The notes under the pieces: model-generated | What the model saw: only the letters and a program-made list of their open reading frames with translations | Told to the model about the DNA's origin: nothing | Database searches by the model: none | Position numbers and translations under genes: made by a program | Shown here: piece by piece, positions 20,659 to 29,780 of the stretch | Layout: the number at the start of each line of letters is the position of its first letter | How positions within the stretch are numbered: the first letter of the stretch is position 1 | From: Robbsia betulipollinis | GTDB lineage: Bacteria > Pseudomonadota > Gammaproteobacteria > Burkholderiales > Burkholderiaceae | Length of the DNA: 64,000 nucleotides | Direction: 5' to 3' | NCBI RefSeq assembly: GCF_026624755.1 | Contig: NZ_JAPMXC010000001.1 | Location: forward strand, 1,646,365-1,710,364

Positions 20659-21824
20659 TCGTCCTCGGCTGGGCGCGCAGCGCGATCGCGCCCGTGGGCG
20701 GCGCGCTCGCGGGCTGCGTGCCGCACGAACTCGGCGCGCCGGTGGTGCGGGCGCTGCTGGCGCGGTGCGGCGTGCGGGCCGACCAGGTCGATGCGCTGGT
20801 CGCCGGCAACGCGCTGGGCGCGGGCGGAAATCCCGCGCGCATGGTGGCGCTGGCCGCGGGTCTGCCCGATGGCTGTGCCGCGTTGAGTGTGGATACGCAA
20901 TGCTGTGCCGGCCTGGACGCGGTCGGCATGGCGGCCGGCCTGCTCGCCACGGGCGGGGCGTCGGTGGTGGTGGCGGGCGGCGTGGAGGCCTGGAGCCGGG
21001 CGCCGCTCAGACTGCACCGGCCGCTGCGGCCGGACGATGCGCCGCTGCCCTATGCGCGTCCGGCCTTTGCGCCCGATCCCGCGCGGGATCCGGACCTGCT
21101 CGCTGCCGCGGCGGACTATGCCTGCGCGCACCGGCTCGCGCGCCGCCGTCAGGACGCGTTCGCAATGCTGAGCCACGCCCGCACGCTCGACGCACGCGCG
21201 GCGCTGGCCGGGGAGATCGTGCCGGTGGCGGGATTGTGCGCCGACAGTTATGCGCGTCGGCTCGATGAAACGCGGGTCGCGCGTCTGCCGCTTGCGACCG
21301 CGCAGGCACGCGCCGCCGGGCGCGGCCAGGGCGGCGCCCCCGCTGCGTCCGACTACGGCCAGAGCCGGCTCGCGGTCGCCCCCCAGGCGGATGGCGCGGC
21401 CTTCGTGGTGCTGACCACGCGTGCCGCCGCTCGCCAGGCCGGTTGGTGCGCGCGGGCGATGTGGCGCGGCGGCGTCGCGCTTGGCGTGGCGCCGGAGCAG
21501 CCGATGCTGGCGGCCGAGGCCGCCGCCCGGCGCCTCTTGCAGCGGCACGGCCGACGCATCGGGGACCTGGCGGTGCTCGAACTGCACGATGCGTTCGCCG
21601 CGCAAGCGCTGGCCTTCGCCGATGCCTTCGGCATCGCGCCGGAACGGCTCAACCGGCGCGGCGGCGGACTCGGGCGCGGGCATCCGATCGGCGCATCGGG
21701 CGCGGTCAGCCTGGTGCGGTTGCTGGCCGATCTCGACCGCGATGAAGCGCCCGGCGCGCTCGGCCTCGTGGCGGTGGCGGGTGCCGGCGGCATCGGCAGC
21801 GCGGCCCTGCTCGAACGCGTCTGA
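20640..21824 (+). CDS. Thiolase-like protein lacking the C-terminal catalytic Cys
   Basis: A 394-residue member of the thiolase superfamily. The nucleophilic Cys is present in DTQCCAGLDAVGMAAG and the GHP motif in GGGLGRGHPIGASGA. The usual NEAFA motif is HDAFAAQ, as in SCP-2-type thiolases. The second catalytic Cys, normally in a CxGGG context near the C terminus, is replaced: the segment reads LVAVAGAGGIG, with Ala at that position. It could still form an acyl-enzyme, but classical acetyl-CoA acetyltransferase activity is doubtful. It is translationally coupled to the acyl-CoA ligase and its stop abuts that of the convergent nitroreductase gene (TGATCA). Confidence 0.8.
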   Translation: MADTDLIVLGWARSAIAPVGGALAGCVPHELGAPVVRALLARCGVRADQVDALVAGNALGAGGNPARMVALAAGLPDGCAALSVDTQCCAGLDAVGMAAGLLATGGASVVVAGGVEAWSRAPLRLHRPLRPDDAPLPYARPAFAPDPARDPDLLAAAADYACAHRLARRRQDAFAMLSHARTLDARAALAGEIVPVAGLCADSYARRLDETRVARLPLATAQARAAGRGQGGAPAASDYGQSRLAVAPQADGAAFVVLTTRAAARQAGWCARAMWRGGVALGVAPEQPMLAAEAAARRLLQRHGRRIGDLAVLELHDAFAAQALAFADAFGIAPERLNRRGGGLGRGHPIGASGAVSLVRLLADLDRDEAPGALGLVAVAGAGGIGSAALLERV

Positions 21825-22550
21825 TCATTCCTCGCCGCCGAGGGTCGTGAAGAATTCGCCGACCGGCACGCGCGTGGTCCGGCAGGCATTGTCCGGCGCG
21901 TCCGGATCGGCGTAGCCCAGCGCCAGCCCACAGACCAGATGGCGGCTTTCGGGCAGACCGAGCTGCGCGCGGATCAGGCGCGGATAGTGCGCCAGCGCGC
22001 CGATCGCGCAACTGCCCAGCCCCGCGGCGCTGGCGGCAAGCATCAACGCATGCAGTAGCATTCCCAGATCCATATAGCCGCCCGCGCCCAGGCGCGCATC
22101 GATGGTCACCAGCAACGCCACCGGCGCGTCAAAGAAATCGAAGTTGCGTTCGAAATGCCGAGCGCGCGCCGCGCGGTCTTCCCGCGCGATGCCCAGCGCG
22201 CCGTACAGGGCCTGCGCCGCGGCGACCTGACGGCGGCGCAGCGCGTGCGGCATCGGTTCGGGAAAATACCGGTAGTCCTCGCTTTCCTGGCGCCCGTCAC
22301 GGTGCGCGTCGCGCAGCGCGGCGCCGAGCCGCGCGCGCGTGGCACCCACCACGCGGATGAATTCCCCGGGTTGCAGATTGGCGCCGCTGGGGGCGCGCCG
22401 CGCCACGTCGAGCAGATGTTCGAGCAGGCCGTCCGGCAGCGGCCGGTCCAGGAAGCGGCGGATCGAGCGGCGCGCGAGCAGGGGATGGCCGGCGTCGATG
22501 CGCGCATGCGGCGGGATGTCAGGTGTCGGGGCGTTCAAGGGCGGCGGCAC
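21825..22550 (-). CDS. Nitroreductase family FMN oxidoreductase
   Basis: A 241-residue FMN-dependent NAD(P)H oxidoreductase of the nitroreductase fold. Landmarks are RRSIRRFLDRPLPDG (FMN phosphate Arg residues), APSGANLQPGEFIRVVG, the central MDLGMLLHALMLAASAAGLGSCAIGAL and LVCGLALGYAD near the end. These enzymes reduce quinones or nitro compounds; the true substrate is unknown. The preferred start is GTG at 22550; a TTG at 22613 would add 21 residues that look untranslated. It converges with the thiolase-like gene. Confidence 0.85.
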   Translation of the reverse strand: MPPPLNAPTPDIPPHARIDAGHPLLARRSIRRFLDRPLPDGLLEHLLDVARRAPSGANLQPGEFIRVVGATRARLGAALRDAHRDGRQESEDYRYFPEPMPHALRRRQVAAAQALYGALGIAREDRAARARHFERNFDFFDAPVALLVTIDARLGAGGYMDLGMLLHALMLAASAAGLGSCAIGALAHYPRLIRAQLGLPESRHLVCGLALGYADPDAPDNACRTTRVPVGEFFTTLGGEE

Positions 22551-22675
22551 GATGGCGATGATCCACGAAAGAAGTACCCCATTTTCTGCAAGCGAAAAAC
22601 AAGATTTCCCCAAATTATGTGTAACGTGTTGATAAATGGCCTCTTTTTTTGACGCTTTCGAAGCGCCTCGTTATC

Positions 22676-24256
22676 ATGAAAAGAATGAAGCGTCGAGTCA
22701 ACAGGTCGCCGGAGATGCGGTCGACGGGCGGGGAAATCACAGTGGCAGTGCTGCATGAGAGTTTGCTGGACCGTTTGAAAAAGCACCGTTATCCGGGCCG
22801 CTTCGGCGCCATGCGTACGGGCAGGGCGCTGAAGACGGGTGTGGCCTGTTTGACGGTCGCGTCGTCGGCCGCTTTCGCCGCGGCGACCGCGCCCAGTCCC
22901 GGCGCCGCGCCGACGGACCCGTCGGAAGCGGATTCGCCGATCGACGTACGGCCCGTCGACCGCGGGAGCGCTGTCTGGACGCGCGCGACCCTGCTCGGCG
23001 ACATGGGCGGCGTGCGGCCCTGGCTCGGCAGGTACGGCGTGACGCTGCTGGCCACCGAGACCTCCGAGTACCTGGGGAACGTGCGCGGCGGCCTGAAGCG
23101 CGGTGGTGCCTATGACGGACTGACGACCGTGACGCTGGGCGTCGATACGCAGCGGGCGTTCGGCTGGGACGGCGGCACCATCAACGTCAGCGCGTTGCAG
23201 ATCCACGGCCGCGACCTGAGCGCCCAGGATCTCGGCACGCTGAATACCGCGAGCGGCATCGAGGCGCAGGACAGCACCCGGCTGTGGGAGATGTGGTACC
23301 AGCAGTCCTTCCTGCAAAAGCGCGTCGACGTACGCGTCGGCCAGCAGAGCATCGACCAGGAGTTCATGGTCAGTTCCTACGCCGCCACCTTCATCGGCAC
23401 GATGTTCGGCTGGCCCGGCCTGCCGTCGTACGACATGCCCGCGGGCGGTCCCGCCTACCCGCTCGCGGCGCTCGGCGCGCGGATCCGGGCGCAGGTGACG
23501 CCGTCGCTGAGCGCGCTGGCCGGCGTGTACGACGGCAATCCGCTGGGCAACGATGTCAACAATCTGCACGGCACCAATTTCAATCTTCACAACGGTGCCC
23601 TGTTCATCGGCGAATTGCAGTACGCGGTCAATCCGCCCGGCGACGGGCAGACGGCGGGCGAGAGCGGAGGTGGCAGCGGTCTGCCCGGCGTGTACAAGGC
23701 CGGTTTCTGGTACAACACCGGCAGTTTCAACGATCAGCGCACCGACGCCACCGGCCTGTCGCTGGCCGACCCGGCGTCGAGCGGCATCGCGGCCGTGCAT
23801 CGCGGCGATTACAGCGTCTACGCGCTGGTCGACCAGATGGTCTGGCGACCCGACGCCGCGAGGCCGCGCAGCATCGGCGTGTTCGCACGCGTGATGGCGG
23901 CCCCCGGCGACCGCAACCTGGTGGGTGTCAGCGCCAACGCGGGCATCGTCCTGAAGGCGCCGTTCCCCACCCGCGACAACGACAGCATCGGCCTGGGCCT
24001 GGCGTATATCAAGGTCGGCAACCATGCGCACGATCTCGATCTCGATATGCGCTCGGTGCTGGGCAGCCCGTACGGGGTGCGTACCAGCGAGACCGCGATG
24101 GAAATCACGTATCAGTATCAGGCCACCCCGTGGTGGGTGATCCAGGGCGATCTGCAATACACGTTCAACGCGGGCGCCGGTCAGGATCCGAACGACGCGG
24201 CCCGGGCATTGAAAAATACCTTCGTTCTCGGTGTGCGCACGGCCCTCACGTTCTGA
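22676..24256 (+). CDS. OprB-like carbohydrate-selective porin
   Basis: An outer-membrane beta-barrel protein of about 526 residues related to OprB. A hydrophobic export segment (LKTGVACLTVASSAAFAAA) lies some 50 residues in, so the true start may be the ATG at 22808; the ATG at 22676 is kept because nothing rules it out. The mature part shows alternating beta strands, the family block RLWEMWYQQSFLQKRVDVRVGQQS, and YKAGFWYNTGSFNDQ, and ends in LGVRTALTF with the terminal Phe used for outer-membrane assembly. It would admit sugars to the periplasm. It converges on the deacetylase gene 18 bp away. Confidence 0.85.
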   Translation: MKRMKRRVNRSPEMRSTGGEITVAVLHESLLDRLKKHRYPGRFGAMRTGRALKTGVACLTVASSAAFAAATAPSPGAAPTDPSEADSPIDVRPVDRGSAVWTRATLLGDMGGVRPWLGRYGVTLLATETSEYLGNVRGGLKRGGAYDGLTTVTLGVDTQRAFGWDGGTINVSALQIHGRDLSAQDLGTLNTASGIEAQDSTRLWEMWYQQSFLQKRVDVRVGQQSIDQEFMVSSYAATFIGTMFGWPGLPSYDMPAGGPAYPLAALGARIRAQVTPSLSALAGVYDGNPLGNDVNNLHGTNFNLHNGALFIGELQYAVNPPGDGQTAGESGGGSGLPGVYKAGFWYNTGSFNDQRTDATGLSLADPASSGIAAVHRGDYSVYALVDQMVWRPDAARPRSIGVFARVMAAPGDRNLVGVSANAGIVLKAPFPTRDNDSIGLGLAYIKVGNHAHDLDLDMRSVLGSPYGVRTSETAMEITYQYQATPWWVIQGDLQYTFNAGAGQDPNDAARALKNTFVLGVRTALTF

Positions 24257-24274
24257 GGGAGCGGGCACGGCAGC

Positions 24275-25000
24275 TCAGGTGCCGCGCCGCCGGTCTTCCA
24301 CGCCCGACAGGCATTTGTAGAGAAATTTCGCGGTGCCGGTGAAGCCCGCGACCGCCACGCGCGGGAGGTCGAACAGATCGTCGCTCGCGCGTGCGCGGCC
24401 CCGGTGCGTCATCGTGCCATTCGAATATCCCGCCGCCCGTACCATGCCCTGCACCCCGGCCGTCGCATCGCCGTAAGGATAGCAAAACGACTCGACGGCC
24501 GTGCCGCAAACGTCTTCGAGGCGCTGTTTCGATTCTGCGATCTGGCGCTGCGCTTCCCCGGGAGGGAGTCGCGACAGATGGCAGTGATCGAGCGTGTGCG
24601 AGCCGACCTCGCCGCCCAGGGCTGCCCATGCCGACAGCTCGCGCGGCTGCATCAGCGGCGTGGGTGCCACGCCGTAGTGGGCGTCCCAGTCGTTGTGGCC
24701 GCCCAGCCGTTGCGCCACGAAGTAACACGTTGCCGTGAAACCCAGGTCGCAGAGCACCGGCATGGCGTTGTTCAGTACATTGGCGAAGCCATCGTCGAAA
24801 GTGATGCCGAACACCTTGCCGGTTTTCTCGCCGCGCAGATAGGGCAGCAGCTCGCGCACCGAGCAGCCGCGGTAGCCCAGACGCTGCATCCAGCGCATCT
24901 GCAGGCGAAACCGCGCGGGATCGACGTTCAGCGTCCATAGCGGCTGCGAGCGCGGCGGCACGGGGGCGATCTGGTGGTACATGAGGATCGGGATCGACAT
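24275..25000 (-). CDS. Polysaccharide deacetylase family protein
   Basis: A 241-residue NodB-fold deacetylase. Motif 1 is ITFDDGFANV (catalytic base Asp and metal Asp), motif 2 is SHTLDHCHLSRL (metal His residues) and motif 3 is FCYPYGD. The start MSIPILMYHQIAPVP is the common opening of this cytoplasmic or envelope-linked group. It probably de-N-acetylates a sugar of an envelope polysaccharide or LPS. It follows a glycosyltransferase gene by 18 bp on the same strand, so the two form a small surface-glycan operon. Confidence 0.88.
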   Translation of the reverse strand: MSIPILMYHQIAPVPPRSQPLWTLNVDPARFRLQMRWMQRLGYRGCSVRELLPYLRGEKTGKVFGITFDDGFANVLNNAMPVLCDLGFTATCYFVAQRLGGHNDWDAHYGVAPTPLMQPRELSAWAALGGEVGSHTLDHCHLSRLPPGEAQRQIAESKQRLEDVCGTAVESFCYPYGDATAGVQGMVRAAGYSNGTMTHRGRARASDDLFDLPRVAVAGFTGTAKFLYKCLSGVEDRRRGT

Positions 25001-25018
25001 AGCGCTATGCGGAATGGG

Positions 25019-26290
25019 TTAACTGTCCGGGTGTTCGGGACGCACGGTCACCACCTCGGAGTCGTGTTGTATCGATGAAAACGTCTGGCCCAGGCGCGAA
25101 ACAACGCGCCGCAGAGGCATGCCGATCGCGTGCACGGCGTCGTGCGCACGGTCGCGCCAATGCGCCACGGTGCGCGCCGGGCGACGCGCGGCCGCCAGTG
25201 CGTACACCGCCTGCGTGGCATCGAGGAATTCCGCCATGCCGAACGCCGCCATGCTTTTGCGCCGCGCCGCGGCGCCCATCGCGCCGACCCGGGCGGGATT
25301 CTCGAGAATGGCCCGGAGCACCGCGGCGATGGCCTGCGCATCCGCGACCGGCACCACCCAGCCATCGACGCCGTCGTCGACGTTCTCCGTCAGTCCGCCG
25401 GTGCCCGTCACGATGACCGGCAGTCCCGCCGCCATTGCTTCGCGACACGCATACGACAGGGTCTCGCGATACGACAGGACGAAGGCGACATCGCTGCAGC
25501 CCAGCACCTCGGTCGGGTTCTCGATGAGGCCGGTGAAGTGCACCTGATCCCGGAGACGGCACCGCTGCACATGCGCGAGCTGCTCGGCGGTGGGCAGCGC
25601 GCCGGCGAGGATGACCGAAAAACGCGACCGCTCGCCCGGCGGCAGATGCGTCAGGGCGTCGATCAGATGCAGCCAGCCCTTGTGGGCCCCGGTTCCGGCG
25701 GTGCTGCCCAGGACGATGTGGCCGGCATCGTCGTGTCCGAGCAAGCGGCGACGCGTGGCATGCCAGGCCGTGCGCAAATCGGGATGACAGGCGCCCTGCG
25801 TATCGACACCATGCCGCACGATGGTCACCGCACGATAGGCGGACGTCGACAATAACTGCGCGACGTAGGCGCTGACGGCGATCGTGTGACGCGTGGCGAA
25901 CCGCGCGCGCCAGCGGTTGCCGGGACTGCCGGTCGGGTAGTCGTTGTGCTTGGTGAAAACGATCGCGGGTCTGCGCCAGAGAAGCCATGTCGCCAGCATG
26001 ACCTGCCGGTGATCCGCCGAGCCGTTGACATGAACGATATCGAAACGGCCGTGGCGGATGACGCGGCGCAGATGGCGCAGATCCCTGAAATACGTCTTGA
26101 TGCAAGGCCTGAAATTGATCGGGATCGCATCGACGTTGATCAGTCCCTGCACCTGCCTGAGCAGTGCGCTGCCTGCCGGTGTCGCGACCGTGATGTCGTT
26201 CTGCAGGGAAAGTCCCTTTGCCAGAGCAACAATGTAGGTGAGGTGTCCTCCCCCGTGTCCTGTGTGGAAATTCGTAAGGAGGATCTTCAT
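25019..26290 (-). CDS. Glycosyltransferase family 4 (GT-B fold)
   Basis: A 423-residue retaining GT-B glycosyltransferase. It opens MKILLTNFHTGHGGGHLTYI (acceptor domain with Gly-rich loop), has FDIVHVNGSADHRQ, the interdomain GSTAGTGAHKGW, and the donor-site EX7E motif as SYRETLSYACREAMAAGLP. It would transfer a sugar from a nucleotide donor to an LPS or polysaccharide acceptor, with the following deacetylase modifying the same glycan. Its ATG at 26288-26290 overlaps the start of a small opposing frame. The upstream region is notably AT-rich and probably holds its promoter. Confidence 0.9.
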   Translation of the reverse strand: MKILLTNFHTGHGGGHLTYIVALAKGLSLQNDITVATPAGSALLRQVQGLINVDAIPINFRPCIKTYFRDLRHLRRVIRHGRFDIVHVNGSADHRQVMLATWLLWRRPAIVFTKHNDYPTGSPGNRWRARFATRHTIAVSAYVAQLLSTSAYRAVTIVRHGVDTQGACHPDLRTAWHATRRRLLGHDDAGHIVLGSTAGTGAHKGWLHLIDALTHLPPGERSRFSVILAGALPTAEQLAHVQRCRLRDQVHFTGLIENPTEVLGCSDVAFVLSYRETLSYACREAMAAGLPVIVTGTGGLTENVDDGVDGWVVPVADAQAIAAVLRAILENPARVGAMGAAARRKSMAAFGMAEFLDATQAVYALAAARRPARTVAHWRDRAHDAVHAIGMPLRRVVSRLGQTFSSIQHDSEVVTVRPEHPDS

Positions 26291-26507
26291 GACTCGTAAT
26301 ATTACAAGGTATTTATTGCCTTATTCCAGATATATTTCGGAAATAGTTGCCGCGTACGAATATCTTAAAAAGCTATTGGGAGTTCCACCTAATGAAGGAA
26401 GGGGAGAACCCGCCAGCACCGCCGCCGGCTTCCCGTTCACAGGGAAAACACGGAGGTTGGCGAAGCAAAACGACTTGCTTGAGGCACTCGGGTATCGGGT
26501 AAAGTAA
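26289..26507 (+). CDS. Possible 72-residue small protein, unidentified
   Basis: This frame starts at an ATG preceded by a perfect AAGGAGG six bases away and ends at TAA. The first third is AT-rich in a GC-rich genome (MTRNITRYLLPYSRYISEIV) and the rest normal, ending LAKQNDLLEALGYRVK. I do not recognise it. The Shine-Dalgarno is also the complement of codons 2-5 of the divergent glycosyltransferase, so it may be chance. If not translated, 26291-26643 holds only promoter sequence for the glycosyltransferase operon and the MFS gene; nothing else is visible there. Confidence 0.25.
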   Translation: MTRNITRYLLPYSRYISEIVAAYEYLKKLLGVPPNEGRGEPASTAAGFPFTGKTRRLAKQNDLLEALGYRVK

Positions 26508-26643
26508 GCAGCCGCAGAAAATTCCGAATCGGGCAGCCCGTCCGTGAGGAAGCTTCGCGAGCGAGCGAAGCGGTCCGACAATCGATGCCGATGGAAATTC
26601 CATGGCACTCCTGTCGAGATGCCTCGCTCCTGGAGACCTGGCC

Positions 26644-27978
26644 ATGCGTCCCACCCATTCCCCATCCGCTTCTCCCGCCATCGCGCGGCCCCGCAAAACG
26701 CCACTGAACCGGGCACAGATCATCGGTTTCTGGGGCGCATGGGCCGGCTGGACGCTCGACGGCATGGACTCGTTCATCTATGCGCTGGTGCTGGCGCCCG
26801 CGCTGACCGAACTGCTGCCCCGCTCGGGTTATGCGGCAACGCCCGGCAATATCGGACTGGCGGGCTCGATCCTGTTCGCCACGTTTCTCGTCGGTTGGGG
26901 CTGCTCGTTCATTTGGGGGCCGATCGCCGACCGCTACGGGCGTACCCGCGTGCTGGCGGCCACCATCTTCATGTTCGCGATTTTCACCGGTCTGGCCGCG
27001 ACGGCGCACAGCGTCTGGTCGCTCGGCGTCTATCGCTTTCTCGCGGGCGTGGGTATCGGCGGCGAATGGGCGCTGGCGGGAACCTATGTCGCCGAATCCT
27101 GGCCCGAGGACCGGCGCAAAATGGGCGCCGGCTATTTGCAGACCGGCTATTACGCGGGGTTTTTCCTCGCCGGCGTGCTCAACTACACGATCGGCGCGGC
27201 GTTCGGCTGGCGCATGATGTTTCTGTGCGGGGCCGTGCCGGTGGTGTGTTCGATCATGGTCCTGCTGCGCGTGAAGGAAACGGCGAAATGGCAGTCCTCG
27301 GTCCACCGCACCGATGCCGGCGCTGTCGCCGCGCCCCCCGTCGTCCCGCCCTTGCGCGCGATCCTGTCGGGCGCCTACCGGCGCCGCACCGTCGTCGCGG
27401 CGGTCCTGCTGACGGTCGCGGTGGTGGGTCTCTGGGCGGGGGCCGTGTACGAGCCCTCCGCGGTCATCCAGCTTGCCCTGAAGGCCGGGTACACCAAGGT
27501 AGGCGCGTCGCGGGCGGCATCGCTGGCGACCGGCGTGCTGTCGATCGGCACGATTCTGGGATGTCTCGCGCTGCCGCCGATGGCCGAGGCGCTGGGCCGG
27601 CGCAAGACCCTGGCCGTGTACTTCATCGGCATGGCGGCCACGATCTGGGTCACGTTCGGGTGGGTGTTCTATGCGCCGAACGCCTTGGTGCCTTTCGTCG
27701 CCTGCCTTTTCGTGCTGGGGTTCTTCGGCGGGAACTTCGCGCTGTTCAGCCTGTGGCTGCCCGAACAATACGAGACGCGGGTGCGTGCGACGGCGTTCGC
27801 CTTCTGCACCTCGATCGGCCGTTTCATCGGCGCGGGAATCAATTTCCTGATCGGCGGGCTCGTCCTGCACTTCGGCACCCTGGGGTTGCCGGTCGCGCTG
27901 ACGTCGATCGTCTTTCTCGTGGGTCTGGCGGTCATTCCGCTGGCCCCTGAAACCAAAGGCATGCCGCTTCCCGACTGA
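26644..27978 (+). CDS. MFS transporter, organic-acid type
   Basis: A 444-residue major facilitator with twelve membrane segments. It carries the DRYGR loop signature twice in related form (WGPIADRYGRTRVLAA and PMAEALGRRKTLAVY) and GVGIGGEWALAGTYVAESWP, typical of the metabolite:H+ symporter and sialate/aromatic-acid groups. TM1 reads GWTLDGMDSFIYALVLAP, with the acidic residues usual for carboxylate carriers. The ATG at 26644 has TGGAG eight bases upstream, preferred over an earlier ATG at 26602. It sits 135 bp before mdcA on the same strand, so malonate or a related acid is a fair guess, but mdcF also encodes a carrier. Confidence 0.85.
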   Translation: MRPTHSPSASPAIARPRKTPLNRAQIIGFWGAWAGWTLDGMDSFIYALVLAPALTELLPRSGYAATPGNIGLAGSILFATFLVGWGCSFIWGPIADRYGRTRVLAATIFMFAIFTGLAATAHSVWSLGVYRFLAGVGIGGEWALAGTYVAESWPEDRRKMGAGYLQTGYYAGFFLAGVLNYTIGAAFGWRMMFLCGAVPVVCSIMVLLRVKETAKWQSSVHRTDAGAVAAPPVVPPLRAILSGAYRRRTVVAAVLLTVAVVGLWAGAVYEPSAVIQLALKAGYTKVGASRAASLATGVLSIGTILGCLALPPMAEALGRRKTLAVYFIGMAATIWVTFGWVFYAPNALVPFVACLFVLGFFGGNFALFSLWLPEQYETRVRATAFAFCTSIGRFIGAGINFLIGGLVLHFGTLGLPVALTSIVFLVGLAVIPLAPETKGMPLPD

Positions 27979-28011
27979 TCGCGCACCTACACCATCGGCA
28001 AGTGGAAAGTA

Positions 28012-28027
28012 AATGATGCAAATCATT
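28012..28027 (+). promoter_or_regulatory. Inverted repeat upstream of mdcA
   Basis: AATGAT-GCAA-ATCATT is a perfect 6-bp inverted repeat with a 4-bp spacer, 86 bp before the mdcA ATG, in the only sizeable gap ahead of the operon. It is a candidate operator. No mdc regulator gene (LysR-type mdcR or GntR-type mdcY) is in the window. Confidence 0.35.
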
Positions 28028-28113
28028 GCGCGGGCAGGGAAAACCCTCTACCTTGAAACCAGTGCCGTCGGTTCGCCGGCGGCCCGCGCGTTCTCTTTAC
28101 AGGAAAGCATTCC

Positions 28114-29775
28114 ATGACTGCTGTCACCGCGGAACCGGACCGGGCGATTCGAGGCTGGGACACGATGCGCCGCGCCAAGGCCGAACGTCTGCAGGCCGCC
28201 GCCCCGTTCGCCGCCGGAAAGGTGCTGGACGCCGGGCAACTCATCGACGCGTTGCAGGCCATCATCCGTCCGGGCGACCGGGTCGCGCTCGAGGGCAACA
28301 ACCAGAAACAGGCGGACTTCCTTTCGCGCTCGCTGGCCCAGGTCGATCCGGCCCGGCTGCATGACCTGCATCTGCTGATCTCGACGATCAGCCGGCCGGA
28401 GCATCTCGACATCTTCGAGAGCGGCATCGCGCGCAAGCTCGATTTCTCGTTCGCGGGGCCGCAGAGCCTGCGGGTCGCGCAACTGCTCGAGGACGGCAAG
28501 CTGGAGATCGGTGCGATCTACACCTATGTCGAGCTGTACGCACGCATGTTCATCGACCTCACGCCGCACGTCGCGCTGGTCTGCGCGGTGCAGGCGGACC
28601 GCGAGGGCAATCTGTACACCGGCGCGAACACCGAGGACACGCCGACCATCGTCGAGGCGACAGCCTTCCGGCATGGCGTGGTGATCGCGCAGGTCAACGA
28701 GATCGTCGACACGCTGCCGCGCGTGGACATTCCCGCGTCGTGGGTCGATTTCGTCGTCCAGGCCGACCGGCCGTTCGCGCTCGAGCCGCTGTTCACGCGG
28801 GATCCGCGCCACATCGGTGAGTTGCAGATCCTGATGGCGATGATGGTGATCCGCGGCATCTACGAGAAGCACGGCGTGACGACGCTGAACCACGGCATCG
28901 GCTTCGACACCGCGGCCGTCGAACTGCTGCTGCCCACCTACGGCGAATCGCTCGGGCTCAAGGGCCGGATCTGCCGGAACTGGGCGTTGAATCCGCATCC
29001 CACGCTGATTCCGGCGATCGAGAGCGGCTGGGTCGAAAGCATCCATTCGTTCGGCGGCGAGGTAGGCATGGAGGAATACATCCGCGCGCGTCCGGATGTG
29101 TATTTCGTCGGCCGCGACGGCAGCATGCGGTCGAACCGCGTGCTGTGCCAGCTGGCGGGGCAGTATGGGGTGGATCTCTTCATCGGCTCGACGCTGCAGA
29201 TGGACGCCGACGCGAACTCGTCGACCGTGACGCTGGGCCGGCTGGCCGGCTTCGGCGGCGCGCCCAATATGGGACACGACCCGAAGGGGCGGCGGCACAG
29301 CAGCGCCGCCTGGCTCGACATGATCACCTCGCAGGCGCCGGTGGTGCGTGGGCACAAGCTGGTGGTGCAGACGGTGGAGACCTTCAAGGCCGGCGGCACG
29401 CCGTCCTTCGTCGACCGGCTCGATGCGATCGAGGTCGGCAAGAAGAGCGGCATGCCGATCGCGCCCGTCATGATCTATGGCGACGACGTCACCCATGTCG
29501 TGACCGAGGAAGGCATCGCCTACCTCTATCAGGTGCAGGGCGAGGAACGGCGCGCGGCGCTCGCGGCCGTGGCGGGCGCGACCGAACTCGGGCGCCGCGC
29601 CGATCCGGCCCGCAGCGCCGAGCTGCGCCGGCGCGGCATCGTCGCCTATCCGGAGGACCTGGGGGTGCGGCGCACGGACGCGAAACGCTCGCTGCTCGCG
29701 GCGCGCAGCATCGAGGATCTGGTCGCGTGGTCCGGCGGGTTGTATGTGCCGCCAGCGCGATTTCGCAGCTGGTGA
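28114..29775 (+). CDS. mdcA: Malonate decarboxylase alpha subunit MdcA (ACP transferase)
   Basis: A 553-residue CoA-transferase-like subunit. It exchanges acetyl-S-ACP with malonate, giving malonyl-S-ACP and acetate, and so starts the decarboxylation cycle on the MdcC carrier. It matches MdcA from end to end: GDRVALEGNNQKQADFLSR, DIFESGIARKLDFSFAGPQS, TGANTEDTPTIVEATAFR, GIGFDTAAVELLLPTYGE and GKKSGMPIAPVMIYGDDVTH. It is the first gene of mdcABCDEFHG, with AGGAAAG as Shine-Dalgarno, and is followed by mdcB after five bases. Confidence 0.96.
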   Translation: MTAVTAEPDRAIRGWDTMRRAKAERLQAAAPFAAGKVLDAGQLIDALQAIIRPGDRVALEGNNQKQADFLSRSLAQVDPARLHDLHLLISTISRPEHLDIFESGIARKLDFSFAGPQSLRVAQLLEDGKLEIGAIYTYVELYARMFIDLTPHVALVCAVQADREGNLYTGANTEDTPTIVEATAFRHGVVIAQVNEIVDTLPRVDIPASWVDFVVQADRPFALEPLFTRDPRHIGELQILMAMMVIRGIYEKHGVTTLNHGIGFDTAAVELLLPTYGESLGLKGRICRNWALNPHPTLIPAIESGWVESIHSFGGEVGMEEYIRARPDVYFVGRDGSMRSNRVLCQLAGQYGVDLFIGSTLQMDADANSSTVTLGRLAGFGGAPNMGHDPKGRRHSSAAWLDMITSQAPVVRGHKLVVQTVETFKAGGTPSFVDRLDAIEVGKKSGMPIAPVMIYGDDVTHVVTEEGIAYLYQVQGEERRAALAAVAGATELGRRADPARSAELRRRGIVAYPEDLGVRRTDAKRSLLAARSIEDLVAWSGGLYVPPARFRSW

Positions 29776-29780
29776 GCCGG

